Shown here: positions 8,144 through 16,117 of the stretch, piece by piece
Layout: every line of letters starts with the position of its first letter
Position numbering within the stretch: the first letter of the stretch is position 1
NCBI GenBank assembly: GCA_030673825.1
Contig: JAUTCS010000097.1
Span: 1-40,915 of the forward strand
Source: Verrucomicrobiota bacterium JB024
Lineage (GTDB): Bacteria > Verrucomicrobiota > Verrucomicrobiia > Opitutales > Cerasicoccaceae
Direction: 5' to 3'
DNA: 40,915 bases
Notes under the pieces: generated by a model
The model's input: the letters and a program-made list of their open reading frames with translations, nothing else
Told to the model about the DNA's origin: nothing
Databases searched by the model: none
Position numbers and translations under genes: made by a program

Positions 8144-8851
8144 TCACCCGGCGTTCGTCTCCGGCTCGGGGAGTCGGATCTTGCGGACGGTGCCCTGCTG
8201 GTGTTCCTCGCCGATGCGCAGTTCGCCGAAGCAGTACGAGCAGACCGCCGTGGGTACGCTGAAGCGCATTTTTCCCCCGGTCAGGGGCACCTCGTCGGGA
8301 GCCTCGCGCCAGAGTCGGGACAGCTCCCAGGAGCCCTGCCCGGTGATGCCGTTGACGAAGACGATGCGCGCCTTGGCGTTGACCTGCCGCACCCGGTAGG
8401 CGAATACCTCCCGCTCGGCCTGGCTGACGATATCGCCCTTGGTGATGACGACGAGGTCCGCCGTTTTGAGCATGGGGCCGACCTTACGCGGGGTGCCCAC
8501 GCCGGAGAGGTTGTCCAGTACGCAGACGGCGAGGAAGCCCTTGATGTGCGGGGCACAGCGGTTGCACAGCCCGGCGCTCTCGCTGATCAGCACGTCGAGC
8601 CCGAGGCGGCGCCCCCACTGCTCGCAGTCCTCGATGTTCGTCACGAAAAAATGGTCCGGGCAGTAGTTCGAGGAGATGCCGGTGAGAACGGGAAAGCCCG
8701 CCGCCTCGAAGAGTTCCGCGTCCTGCGAGCTGAGGCAGTCGAACTTGACCACGCCGACCTTGCGCCCCTCCTCGCGCAGGTGCTGGATCGTCTTGAGGAT
8801 GACGCTGCTCTTGCCGCACGCGGGCGGCCCGCCGACGGTAATTAGCTGCAT
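8144..8851 (-). CDS. HypB/CobW-like P-loop GTPase
   Basis: 235 residues from the ATG at 8851, which overlaps the end of the upstream gene by 10 bases (translational coupling). An open frame extends further upstream, but it runs inside the neighbouring gene and is not credible. Motifs: P-loop GGPPACGKSS (7-16), Walker B-like DVLISESAG, and a base-recognition motif VVITKGDIV (TKxD). Two cysteine pairs stand out: CNRCAPH after the Walker B strand and CSYCFGE near the C-terminus, the second followed by HQQGTVRKI. The fold matches SIMIBI-class metallochaperone GTPases such as HypB, UreG and CobW, in which Cys/His residues hold the metal. The metal and client are unknown. The cluster suggests cofactor insertion or delivery driven jointly by GTP and ATP (inference). 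Confidence 0.87.
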   Translation of the reverse strand: MQLITVGGPPACGKSSVILKTIQHLREEGRKVGVVKFDCLSSQDAELFEAAGFPVLTGISSNYCPDHFFVTNIEDCEQWGRRLGLDVLISESAGLCNRCAPHIKGFLAVCVLDNLSGVGTPRKVGPMLKTADLVVITKGDIVSQAEREVFAYRVRQVNAKARIVFVNGITGQGSWELSRLWREAPDEVPLTGGKMRFSVPTAVCSYCFGELRIGEEHQQGTVRKIRLPEPETNAG

Positions 8852-9882
8852 GGGACTTTCAGGGCGCTTTTGAAGACCGCGTTCAGCTCCGGACGGAGCT
8901 TTTCGAGGTCGTTGCCGCGCAGGAAGTCCCAGCCCACCCAGCTCAGCTTGCCCGGCAAGGGCTGCTGCCCGGGGTAGCTGTAAACGGCGGGAAAGCCCAC
9001 GCTGTCCAGGTACCGGCCCCACTCGGGGCTCATCAGAAAATCAATAGCCAGCTGGCTGACGGGGCGGCGGCCCCGCTTGCCCAGCACCATCAGCGGCTGG
9101 AAGAGCGCCCCCTCCTCGGGCCAGACGAGCTTGACCTTGTCCTGGCGGCGGCGGCCCAGCGCGAAGAACAGGTTCAGCGTGTAAATGGCGGTGCCGTCGG
9201 CGTGGCCGGCCCCGGCGGCCTTGACCATCTGCGCGGGCGACCAGAACTGCTTCACATTGGCGGCTATGGCCTTGAGCCCCTCCTCGCCGTGGTGCTTCCA
9301 GGTGTTGAACAAAAGGTTGTCGGAGAGCTCGCCGTCGCCGTGTCCGGCCAGGGTCACGTCCCCGGCGTAAATCGGGTCCACCAGGGCGCTCCAGCCGGTG
9401 GGCAGGGGGCGGTCGCCGAGTTTGTCTGTGTCCACCAGCATGACGGTAGGGAAGGCCGCGTACAGGTGCATGGCCCCGAGCGGGTCGATGATCCCCGCCT
9501 CCGCGAACTCCGCTCGCATGGGCCGGTCGGGCTTGTCCACGGGGCCGTAAACGCCGGTGGCGATCCACTTGTCGTGGCCCTCCTTTTTCAGGAAGTCACT
9601 GCTGCCGCCGTCGGAGATGACGCCCGGCATGTCGCCTTCGTGGCCGTCCTGCCAAATGGTGTCGTAGGGGTCGTTACCCCCGCCGCCGTGGAAGCATCCG
9701 GCGGGCGAAAACCAGTCCATCGGCCCGAATTCCGGCTCGTGCGCGCGGAAATAGGCGTGCATCCGGCGCTGCATCTCGGCGCGGATCGGGCATGGCGCGT
9801 AGCCCAGGTAGTCGAGCTTGCGCGCGGGCAGGCCCTCGTTTTCCGGGAAACTCGGATCTTCGTCGATGATGTCAGGTCTCAT
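8842..9882 (-). CDS. Substrate-binding-protein-like protein without signal peptide
   Basis: 346 residues starting MRPDIIDEDPSFPENEG, with no signal sequence or lipobox, so it is predicted to be cytosolic. The body resembles type-2 periplasmic binding proteins of the iron(III)/thiamine class: YAAFPTVMLVDTDKLGDRPLPTGWSALVDP, GEEGLKAIAANVKQFWSPAQMV and PVSQLAIDFLMSPEWGRYLDSVGFPAV are typical of that fold. Near the N-terminus are conserved-looking YLGYAPCPIR and SPAGCFHGGGGNDPYD, where Cys and His could bind a metal or cofactor. It is the first gene of the trio; its stop codon overlaps the GTPase start. A lost signal peptide is possible, but no hydrophobic N-terminus can be restored from an upstream start. 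I do not recognise a characterised member. Confidence 0.82.
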   Translation of the reverse strand: MRPDIIDEDPSFPENEGLPARKLDYLGYAPCPIRAEMQRRMHAYFRAHEPEFGPMDWFSPAGCFHGGGGNDPYDTIWQDGHEGDMPGVISDGGSSDFLKKEGHDKWIATGVYGPVDKPDRPMRAEFAEAGIIDPLGAMHLYAAFPTVMLVDTDKLGDRPLPTGWSALVDPIYAGDVTLAGHGDGELSDNLLFNTWKHHGEEGLKAIAANVKQFWSPAQMVKAAGAGHADGTAIYTLNLFFALGRRRQDKVKLVWPEEGALFQPLMVLGKRGRRPVSQLAIDFLMSPEWGRYLDSVGFPAVYSYPGQQPLPGKLSWVGWDFLRGNDLEKLRPELNAVFKSALKVPCS

Positions 9883-10005
9883 AGCGGCTTGCGTACTGAG
9901 ACAGCAGATTCCCTGCCGGTTCCCGTCAAAGGACCGCCGCCAACGTGTATCGGAGCGAGGTGCAAGTCGTGCTAATGGTGGGCATTACCACTCGGTCGCA
10001 AGGAA

Positions 10006-10090
10006 ACGTCACTACGCGACGTCATTTTCTCTTTCACCCGGACCGTGGGTTGAAACCCACGGTTAATGATCAGGCAGTCGCTACGCGACT
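10006..10090. repeat. Three-palindrome REPIN-like unit
   Basis: Palindromes at 10006-10022 (ACGTCACTACGCGACGT, one mismatch), 10043-10062 (CCGTGGGTTGAAACCCACGG) and 10076-10090 (AGTCGCTACGCGACT). The spacer text GTCATTTT...CTTT after the first palindrome, and TAATGATCA after the second, match the copy at 25658-25742. It lies between two minus-strand genes. Confidence 0.88.
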
Positions 10091-10170
10091 ATACGTTGCT
10101 GCGTTACCTTTTCGAAGCGAGTGCGTAGTCATAACGATTCCATGACCCAAAGCCAGAATCTCCCTGTGTA

Positions 10171-10192
10171 CTCTGTGCCCTCTGTGGTTTTA
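10171..10192. repeat. Dispersed CTCTGTG-type motif, copy 2
   Basis: CTCTGTGCCCTCTGTGGTTT followed by TA, preceded by a further CCCTGTGTA. It sits 80 bases from the three-palindrome repeat, as does the copy at 25802-25822. Confidence 0.6.
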
Positions 10193-10221
10193 CCCCATAA
10201 AACGCGGATTCGTGCGTCTGG

Positions 10222-11199
10222 CTACGCCCCGCTGAGTCCGCGCCAGTCAAAGAGGGCGGCCGGGGTGGCCAGGGTCTGCTCCAGCAGCCCCATGTAGACC
10301 TGCTGGCAGTCTTCGGGAGAGTAGAGGGTGGCCAAAGGAGAGACCTCGATGGCACCGCTGGCCAGCCAATCCAGTGCTGCGGCGTAGTTGGAACCGATGC
10401 AGTGGTGGCCAAATTTCTCCTCCTCAACCGGCACCTGCCACTCCCAGCCGCTGCGCAGCACCACGTAGCGGTGGAAGACTGCGTCCAGCAGCTCGAAGGC
10501 GTACCGCTCGGTCTTGCGCGCCCAGGGCACGCCGATAAGGACAACCTCGCCGAGCTTGCGCACGAGTTTGCACCCGTCGAGGGCGGCCTGTTCGTGGCCG
10601 CTGCATTCGGCGTGCAGGCCGATTTTGTCCTGCAGATCCTCTCCCGCGCTGGCCTGGACATCCTTGAGTCCGCAGGCGGTGGCGGTTTCGCGCCGGGCCG
10701 GGGAGGGGTCCACCGCGGTGACCTTGTAGCCACAGCGGGCGAACAACTGCGCGGCTAGATTCCCGACCGGGCCCAGCCCCGTCACCAGCACGTGGGCCGG
10801 CGCAGTGACGGACGTGGTATTCAGCGTGCTCATGCTCACGCCCATCAGCCGGGCGAACACGGCCTTTTCCGGGGCCAGGGCGGCAGGAACGGGTTGCGCC
10901 TTGGCGGCGGGCATTTCCTGCCTGCTCCGGTGGCCGCCCATCCCCATCACCCGGTCTCCGGGCTTGAGGTGGGTGACCTGCCCGCCGACCTCTTCGATCT
11001 CGAAGACGCAGGCGTAGCCGGGGTGCAGGGGGAAACGGTCCTTGCTCAAGAAGGCGTAGTTCAGCTCCGTGCCGGGGCTGGTCAGGCTGACCAGTGTGCG
11101 GCCCCGGATGTGGTCCGGGGCGAGCGGCTTGCCCGGGGTGTCGAGGTCGATCAGCTCCACCTGCTTATGGGCGGTGACGGCGATGGATTTGATGGGCAT
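10222..11199 (-). CDS. Zinc-independent MDR-family dehydrogenase
   Basis: 325 residues of the medium-chain dehydrogenase/reductase fold: an N-terminal GroES-like part and a Rossmann part with VLVTGLGPVGNLAAQLF then VTAVDPS (about 138-163). The catalytic zinc ligands of alcohol dehydrogenases are absent. Where CGxCGxD is expected it has TSPGTEL, and where GHE is expected it has HPGYACVFE. This SxGTE/PGY type also occurs in BchC-like dehydrogenases. The C-terminus YSPEDCQQVYMGLL...FDWRG resembles that of the MDR gene at 14085-15116, so the two are paralogues. It follows the TIM-barrel gene by two bases and is therefore co-transcribed with it. A sugar or polyol oxidoreductase role is inferred from context. 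Confidence 0.88.
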   Translation of the reverse strand: MPIKSIAVTAHKQVELIDLDTPGKPLAPDHIRGRTLVSLTSPGTELNYAFLSKDRFPLHPGYACVFEIEEVGGQVTHLKPGDRVMGMGGHRSRQEMPAAKAQPVPAALAPEKAVFARLMGVSMSTLNTTSVTAPAHVLVTGLGPVGNLAAQLFARCGYKVTAVDPSPARRETATACGLKDVQASAGEDLQDKIGLHAECSGHEQAALDGCKLVRKLGEVVLIGVPWARKTERYAFELLDAVFHRYVVLRSGWEWQVPVEEEKFGHHCIGSNYAAALDWLASGAIEVSPLATLYSPEDCQQVYMGLLEQTLATPAALFDWRGLSGA

Positions 11200-11201
11200 G
11201 G

Positions 11202-12053
11202 CTAGAGTTGGATAAAGTTCAGGTTGTGGGCTTGGGCGACCTCCAGAATGTGGGCGACGCCGAGGGGGTACTCCTCCTTCGGCAGGTGCTCAAGGAGCAG
11301 CGGAGTGTCCGGGTGCAGACGGGAGAGCTCCTGCAGGTAGATGCCGTAGTCGAGCGTCCCGGTGCCGGGGCGGCACTCGTCGAGGTGGAGTGTCAGGTTC
11401 TCCTGAAGCTTGATGTCCTTGGCGTGGCAGCTTTTGATGTGGGCGCCGAGTTGGCGGAAGCACTCGCGGAGAAACTCGCCGTTGCGGTAGGCCCGCTCAG
11501 GGCAGTTGATCATGTTGACCGGGTCCAGGTGGACGGCGAAGCCGGGCCGGTCGATCGCCTTGAACAGGGTCAGGTATTCCTCCGGGCTGGAGGGGAAAAT
11601 CCACGGCATCGTTTCCAGGCAGTAGAACGTGCGCTTGGGGTTCACCGCGTCGATGATTTTACGCACGATCTCGACGATCATGTCGAAAACTTCCGGGTCG
11701 AAGTTGGTGGGGTGGGGGCCGGCCCATTTGTCGGGGTTGCGCGAACCGGAGACGTTCACGCAGCACTTGGCCCCGACCTCGTCGGCCAGCGCGAGGCTTT
11801 CCTGACAGTGGCGGATGGCCTGCTCGGCTTTCGCGGTGTCGGGATCAATCGGGTTGGACCACGCGCCGACTTCGGCGATGACCAGGTTGGCCTTTGCGGC
11901 AGCCTCTACATAGGCTTTCTGGCGGGCGGCCTCGTCCGGAGTTGTCGCCGGGGGGAAGGGCCACTTGGTGGCCGCGTACTTTTTGTTTCTGGCATCGGCG
12001 ATCCACTCTGCGGGGGACTCGCCGGGGGTGATGTCGGGACCTGCTAGACGCAT
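11202..12053 (-). CDS. Sugar phosphate isomerase/epimerase-like TIM barrel
   Basis: 283 residues from the ATG at 12053 (MRLAGPDITPGESPAEW). The fold is AP-endonuclease-2/xylose-isomerase type. Expected metal ligands appear in order along the barrel: Glu in FYCLETMPW, Asp in AVHLDPVNM, His in IKSCHAKDIK and Glu in PLLLEHLPKEEY. Members isomerise or epimerise keto-sugars, inositols or their dehydro derivatives; the exact reaction cannot be told. It is the first gene of a two-gene operon with the MDR dehydrogenase (2-base gap). A GTG six bases upstream is an alternative start. The divergent AraC regulator at 12109 starts 55 bases away and probably controls this operon. Confidence 0.9.
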   Translation of the reverse strand: MRLAGPDITPGESPAEWIADARNKKYAATKWPFPPATTPDEAARQKAYVEAAAKANLVIAEVGAWSNPIDPDTAKAEQAIRHCQESLALADEVGAKCCVNVSGSRNPDKWAGPHPTNFDPEVFDMIVEIVRKIIDAVNPKRTFYCLETMPWIFPSSPEEYLTLFKAIDRPGFAVHLDPVNMINCPERAYRNGEFLRECFRQLGAHIKSCHAKDIKLQENLTLHLDECRPGTGTLDYGIYLQELSRLHPDTPLLLEHLPKEEYPLGVAHILEVAQAHNLNFIQL

Positions 12054-12108
12054 ACCCACAGTCTTGCATAAAAGCGCTTAAATGGCTATGACTGCCGCTA
12101 TCTAAAAC

Positions 12109-12954
12109 ATGTCTGATTCTCCTGAGCTTCCCGATCTCGCCAGTACCCTCCAGCTGGATTATTTTCAGGCGGGGATCATGGACCGCGCCTGTGAGGGCAT
12201 GCGCCACCGCAAGAGCCCGCCCTTCGCCATCCTGCTGCAGGCGCTGGAGGGGCACTACGAGATCCAGTGCGCGGGCCGTGCTTTCAAGCTCTACCCCGGA
12301 CAGACGGCGTTCATCCCCGCGAACACGCCGGTCGAGTTCGTGCACCGGGCGGGGCCGTCAGGGTATTTGCGGGCGCAGTGGCTGCATTTTTACTACAGTT
12401 GCCTGGGGGTGATCGATTTTTTGTCGCTACTGAAACTGCCCCTCTTGCTGCCGGAATCCCTCTCCGAAAATCTCGGCCCCCTCCTGACCGCCGCGAGGGA
12501 CACGGACGAAGCCGGGCCGGGCAACCTCGCACCGGACATCAGGCGTTACCAGGTCGCAGCGAGCGTGCTGGACGCGCTGGTGGCGGTCAGTGAGGTCCGC
12601 AAGGACAGCCTGTTCTCCACCCGGCTCCAGCGCGTGTTACCGGCCCTGCTCCATATCGACAAGAACCTAGCCGCTCCCTTCGGAGTCAAGCACTTGGCCC
12701 GGCTCTGCGGCCTCTCCGAATCTCGCTTCCACGCGGTCTTCAGCGAGGAGTTCGCGTGCAGCCCGATGCACTATGTGCGGCGTAAACGCCTGGAGCGAGC
12801 CGCCCGCCTGCTGGTCAGCGGTAACGAGAAGCTCGCCGCCGTGGCCGAGGACACCGGCTTCGCCGATGCCTTTCACCTCAGTCACGCCTTCAAGCGCCAC
12901 TACGGACTGTCCCCGCTGCTTTACCGTCGGCAGGCGCGGGCCTTGTGGGAATAG
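12109..12954 (+). CDS. AraC-family transcriptional regulator
   Basis: 281 residues. The N-terminal cupin domain (about 20-110) shows ALEGHYEIQCAGRAFKLYPGQTAFIPANTPVEFVH, the classic AraC effector-pocket strand pattern. The C-terminal double HTH (about 180-275) contains FGVKHLARLCGLSESRFHAVF and KLAAVAEDTGFADAFHLSHAFKRHYGLSPLLYR. The ATG at 12109 is the first in frame. It is divergent from the isomerase/dehydrogenase operon, the usual arrangement for a local carbohydrate regulator. The effector is unknown. Confidence 0.93.
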   Translation: MSDSPELPDLASTLQLDYFQAGIMDRACEGMRHRKSPPFAILLQALEGHYEIQCAGRAFKLYPGQTAFIPANTPVEFVHRAGPSGYLRAQWLHFYYSCLGVIDFLSLLKLPLLLPESLSENLGPLLTAARDTDEAGPGNLAPDIRRYQVAASVLDALVAVSEVRKDSLFSTRLQRVLPALLHIDKNLAAPFGVKHLARLCGLSESRFHAVFSEEFACSPMHYVRRKRLERAARLLVSGNEKLAAVAEDTGFADAFHLSHAFKRHYGLSPLLYRRQARALWE

Positions 12955-12973
12955 CGCTTCCGAGAAAAACAAA

Positions 12974-13004
12974 GCGGGGAACCCGTTTTTGGTGAGTTCC
13001 CCGC
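12974..13004 (-). terminator. Rho-independent terminator between convergent genes
   Basis: A 9-bp stem GCGGGGAAC/GTTCCCCGC with a 13-base loop. On the minus strand it is followed by TTTGTTTTTC, so it best serves the MDR gene ending at 13060. It lies 20 bases after the AraC stop and may act in both directions, though the plus strand has only a later T5 run (13017-13021). Confidence 0.75.
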
Positions 13005-13059
13005 CCTGACAGGATGTTTTTGCCGGCCCCGTGCAGCAGCGGTGGCTGGCTCAAGTGGT

Positions 13060-14085
13060 TCAGCTGATACGGACCATGCCTTTGAGGACCTCGCCGGCGG
13101 CTTGTTCCTTGAGGGCTTGGTTGAGCGATTCCAGTCCGTCCCAGATGTGGGTGCGCACGGCGGCGGCGTCGAGGCGACCGTCAAGGATGCGCTGGCAGGC
13201 CTCCAGCATGAAGCTGTCGTCGGTCGGCGAGAGGTATTTTACACAGAAGTCTCCGCCCACCGCGCCCAGCGGCAGGGTGTAGGCAAAGCCGTCGGGTGCG
13301 CCGTAGATCGCGGCGGAACCGCCCGGACGCAGGCACTTGAGCCCGGCCTCGAACACCTGCTGGTGCCCGGCGGCGTCGAGGAACCAGTCCGCACCCAGCC
13401 CGCCGTTGATCTCGCGCACGGCGGCGGAAAGCTCGGCGTCAAAGGTCAGGGTGTGGGTGGCGCCATTGCGCCGGACCCAGTCGAATTTCTTTGGGCTGCG
13501 GCCAAAGGCGATGATCTTCGCCGCCCCCTGGGTGCGGGCGCACTGGGCCATGACGCATGCGGCGAAGCCGGTCCCGCCGATGACCACGGTCTGCCCGTCG
13601 AGCTTACCGAGCTTTTCGCTCCAGCTGGCCACCTCGGCCAGACTGATGGCGGCCACGGCGTCCTCGACTGAGAGAGCGGACGGCAGGACCTGCTGGCGGG
13701 CCGAGGTGTAGTCCTCCTCGGGGCCGCCGGGTACGCTGTCGTCGCGCACGATACCATACTCGGCGAAGCCGCCCCAGGCGCTGAACAGGCCTTCGCGCTG
13801 GGTGCCGGGCCAGATGGCGACGGGCCGGGTGACCCGGTCGCCGGGGGCGAACTTGCGAACCTTGTCCCCGACCTCGATCACGGTGCCGACAGCCTCGTGC
13901 CCGAGGACGGCGGGGTACCAGTCGGCGGGGTGGTGGGCCTGGTGCCCGTCCACGATGTGGCGGTCAGTCGTGCCGCACAGCCCGCAGGCTTCTATCTTGA
14001 CGAGGGCCTCGTAGGGGCCGGGCTTGGGCGGGGCGATATCCTGGATTTCCACCTGCCCGTGGGAAACGATGACGGCGGCTTTCAT
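13060..14085 (-). CDS. Zinc-dependent alcohol/polyol dehydrogenase (MDR)
   Basis: 341 residues from the ATG at 14085, which overlaps the upstream stop codon by one base (TGATG). Unlike its neighbours it has the catalytic zinc site: Cys in ACGLCGTTDRH (near 36-43) and His-Glu in LGHEAVG (near 65-71). The structural-zinc four-cysteine lobe is missing; GDRVTRPVAIWPGT replaces it. The NAD-binding motif is VVIGGTGFAACV followed by IIAFGRS. Likely oxidises a sugar alcohol or sugar; the substrate is not predictable. It is the second gene of an operon with the zinc-less MDR. Confidence 0.92.
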   Translation of the reverse strand: MKAAVIVSHGQVEIQDIAPPKPGPYEALVKIEACGLCGTTDRHIVDGHQAHHPADWYPAVLGHEAVGTVIEVGDKVRKFAPGDRVTRPVAIWPGTQREGLFSAWGGFAEYGIVRDDSVPGGPEEDYTSARQQVLPSALSVEDAVAAISLAEVASWSEKLGKLDGQTVVIGGTGFAACVMAQCARTQGAAKIIAFGRSPKKFDWVRRNGATHTLTFDAELSAAVREINGGLGADWFLDAAGHQQVFEAGLKCLRPGGSAAIYGAPDGFAYTLPLGAVGGDFCVKYLSPTDDSFMLEACQRILDGRLDAAAVRTHIWDGLESLNQALKEQAAGEVLKGMVRIS

Positions 14086-15116
14086 CAGGCCTTCCTCCAG
14101 TCGATGAGGATTCCGAGGAATTTGTCCGAACCGGCGGCCACCATGTCGTAAAGCTCCTGGCAATCCTTGGGCGCGTAGGTGTGGCTGACCAGCGGGGCGC
14201 TGCGCAGCCAGCCGCGGGCGGCCCAGCGCATGGCGGTGGCGACGGCCTCGGCGCTGTGGGCGCACGGGAAGTAGCAGGTGGGCAGACGCTGGTGCATGGC
14301 GTTCAGGTCGAGCCCGGAGGGCGGCGGATACCAGCCCTGGAAGATGAACTTGCCGAAGAGCTTGAGCAGGGGGAAGAGGCTGTTGACCACCGGAATCACG
14401 CTGGAGGTGTCGATGATGATGTCGTAGCCCTCGGGGGCGATCTGCGCCGAGCGCTCGGCGAGGTTTCCCTTTTTGCCGTGGACAAGATGCTCGGCGCCAA
14501 GCTCGCCCGCGGTTTTCAGACGGGCGTCCACGATGTCCGTGGCGGTGACGTGCGCGCCCTTGAGGTTGCATACCTGCACGGCGAACTGGCCAATCACGCC
14601 CAGCCCGCAGACGAGCACCTGCGCCCCGGCGGAGATCGTCGCCATTTCTATGCCGCGCATGGCCACGGCGCAAAGGCCGGTCAGGGCGGCTTCTTCCGGG
14701 GCGAGCCCGGCGGGCAGCTTTTCGCAGTGGTGGATGCCCAGCGGGCCGTTCGCGCGCGGGCCGCACACGTCGATGACAGCGTCGGCGACGTGGCTGCTCA
14801 TCCAGCTCTTGCCCTCGAACTCACCGGCCAGGCGCGAGGCGAAGTAAAAGACCCGCTCGCCTTCCTGCCAACCGGCGGCCTTGGCCTCGGCCCCGGTGGA
14901 GACGATGGTACCGACGCTCTGGTAGCCCGGCACGTTCGGGAAGGAGATTTCGTCGCGCTTGCCGATGTAGGCCCAGCGCTCCGTGCCCACAGAGACACCG
15001 CTGACCTCGGTCTTCACAACGATATCCCGCGGGGTCGGCTCGGGGAGGGGAACCGTCCCCACTTCGGCGTGGTTGGGTTGGGGAAAAATAATGCCTTGGG
15101 TTTTCATGGTGTCCAT
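14085..15116 (-). CDS. Zinc-independent MDR-family dehydrogenase
   Basis: About 343 residues starting MDTMKTQGIIF at 15116 (a second ATG at 15107 is equally possible). Long open frames further upstream lie inside the divergent AraC gene and are rejected. The GroES-like domain has SGVSVGTERW and PNVPGYQSVG where zinc enzymes have CGxCGxD and GHE, so no catalytic zinc is expected. The Rossmann motif is VLVCGLGVIGQFAVQV followed by VTATDIVDAR. The end, YAPKDCQELYDMV...LIDWRKA, matches the paralogue at 10222-11199. First gene of a two-gene operon divergent from the AraC regulator at 15213. Confidence 0.9.
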   Translation of the reverse strand: MDTMKTQGIIFPQPNHAEVGTVPLPEPTPRDIVVKTEVSGVSVGTERWAYIGKRDEISFPNVPGYQSVGTIVSTGAEAKAAGWQEGERVFYFASRLAGEFEGKSWMSSHVADAVIDVCGPRANGPLGIHHCEKLPAGLAPEEAALTGLCAVAMRGIEMATISAGAQVLVCGLGVIGQFAVQVCNLKGAHVTATDIVDARLKTAGELGAEHLVHGKKGNLAERSAQIAPEGYDIIIDTSSVIPVVNSLFPLLKLFGKFIFQGWYPPPSGLDLNAMHQRLPTCYFPCAHSAEAVATAMRWAARGWLRSAPLVSHTYAPKDCQELYDMVAAGSDKFLGILIDWRKA

Positions 15117-15212
15117 TTTGATCCAGTATTTAAACACCTCAATATGACAAAAATAATATCTATGGGCGAAAAATGACTGGCCTCGACGGACGGAATCCCC
15201 ACCCTGAAAACC

Positions 15213-16076
15213 ATGTGGCTCGAACAGATATCTCCCCGCCTGAACACCCTGTGGCGGGGCCCCTGGCCAATGGGCTACGTCGAGCCCGCCCGCTATCTGT
15301 ACGACCACGAGCTGATCTGCTTTATGCAGGGGCGGGTGCAGATGCGCATCGGGCGGCGGGAGCATGTGTTCGAGGCGGGAGACTTCGTCATCATCGCGCC
15401 CGACACCTACCACGTCAGCGTGGGGGAGAGCCGCCTCGTCCAGCGGGCCTGTGTGCACTTTGACTGGACCTGCCCAGTCGCAGTTCGCCCCGCCGCGATC
15501 TGCGCCTACCATCCGCAGCGCCCGGGGCGGGACGAGTTCACTCCGGCGCCCGCCTTTGTGCCGCGCGGGTTGATGAGCGGTCGATTTGACCTGAAAGGCG
15601 AGGTGCCGGGTCTGCTCTCCACACTCTTTCACCGCTGGCAGTCCGGCGACGCCCACGAGCGCGCCCTGGGCCGGGGCGTCTTTCTGGAAATTCTCGTCCG
15701 CCTGCTGTGGCCGCGCTCCGGACCTGCCAAACCGGCCCCGGACGGGCGACGGCTCCAGCTTGCCTACGCGGTCAAGGACCTGCTAGACCGCCGGGAAGAG
15801 GAGCCCGGCTCCGACGAGAGCGTCCAGCACCTGCTGGCTTCGTTGGGGTTTAGCTACCCGCACCTGTGCCGCCTGTTCCGGCAGACCTTTGGCGTGACCC
15901 CGGTCGGCTACCTCAACGCCCGCAAGCTGGAACGGGCCAAGACCCTCCTGCGCGATCCCGCCCACACGGTTTCCGAGGTCGCCTACGCGTCCGGCTTTCA
16001 GGACGTCGGCTACTTCGTCCGCAAGTTTAAGGAGCAAAACGGCGTCAGCCCCGGCAAGTTCCGAGAGGGGCTGTGA
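15213..16076 (+). CDS. AraC-family transcriptional regulator
   Basis: 287 residues. An N-terminal cupin (about 25-90) shows HELICFMQGRVQMRIGRREHVFEAGDFVIIAPDTYH. The C-terminal double HTH (about 190-287) contains VQHLLASLGFSYPHLCRLFRQTFGVTPVGYL and TVSEVAYASGFQDVGYFVRKFKEQNGVSPGKFRE. It is divergent from the MDR pair, with 96 bases between the starts, and very likely regulates them. The intergenic DNA at 15117-15180 is AT-rich, as expected for promoters. Confidence 0.93.
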   Translation: MWLEQISPRLNTLWRGPWPMGYVEPARYLYDHELICFMQGRVQMRIGRREHVFEAGDFVIIAPDTYHVSVGESRLVQRACVHFDWTCPVAVRPAAICAYHPQRPGRDEFTPAPAFVPRGLMSGRFDLKGEVPGLLSTLFHRWQSGDAHERALGRGVFLEILVRLLWPRSGPAKPAPDGRRLQLAYAVKDLLDRREEEPGSDESVQHLLASLGFSYPHLCRLFRQTFGVTPVGYLNARKLERAKTLLRDPAHTVSEVAYASGFQDVGYFVRKFKEQNGVSPGKFREGL

Positions 16077-16117
16077 GCCTGGCGTCCGCCCGCCCCTTGC
16101 GTCTCCTGTCTTCCCCC

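Larger units (their letters stand above)
9883..10221. other. 339-base spacer with repeats
   Basis: No gene is supported. The spacer carries one copy of the three-palindrome repeat (10006-10090) and one CTCTGTG-type motif (10171-10192). It must also hold the promoter of the minus-strand substrate-binding-like gene that starts at 9882, but no clear -35/-10 pair stands out. Confidence 0.6.

Noticed and set aside
14085-15656. Longer start for the zinc-less MDR gene (to 15656)
   Set aside because: The extra 180 residues lie antisense to the AraC gene at 15213 and have no domain; the MDR fold begins at MDTMKTQGIIF.
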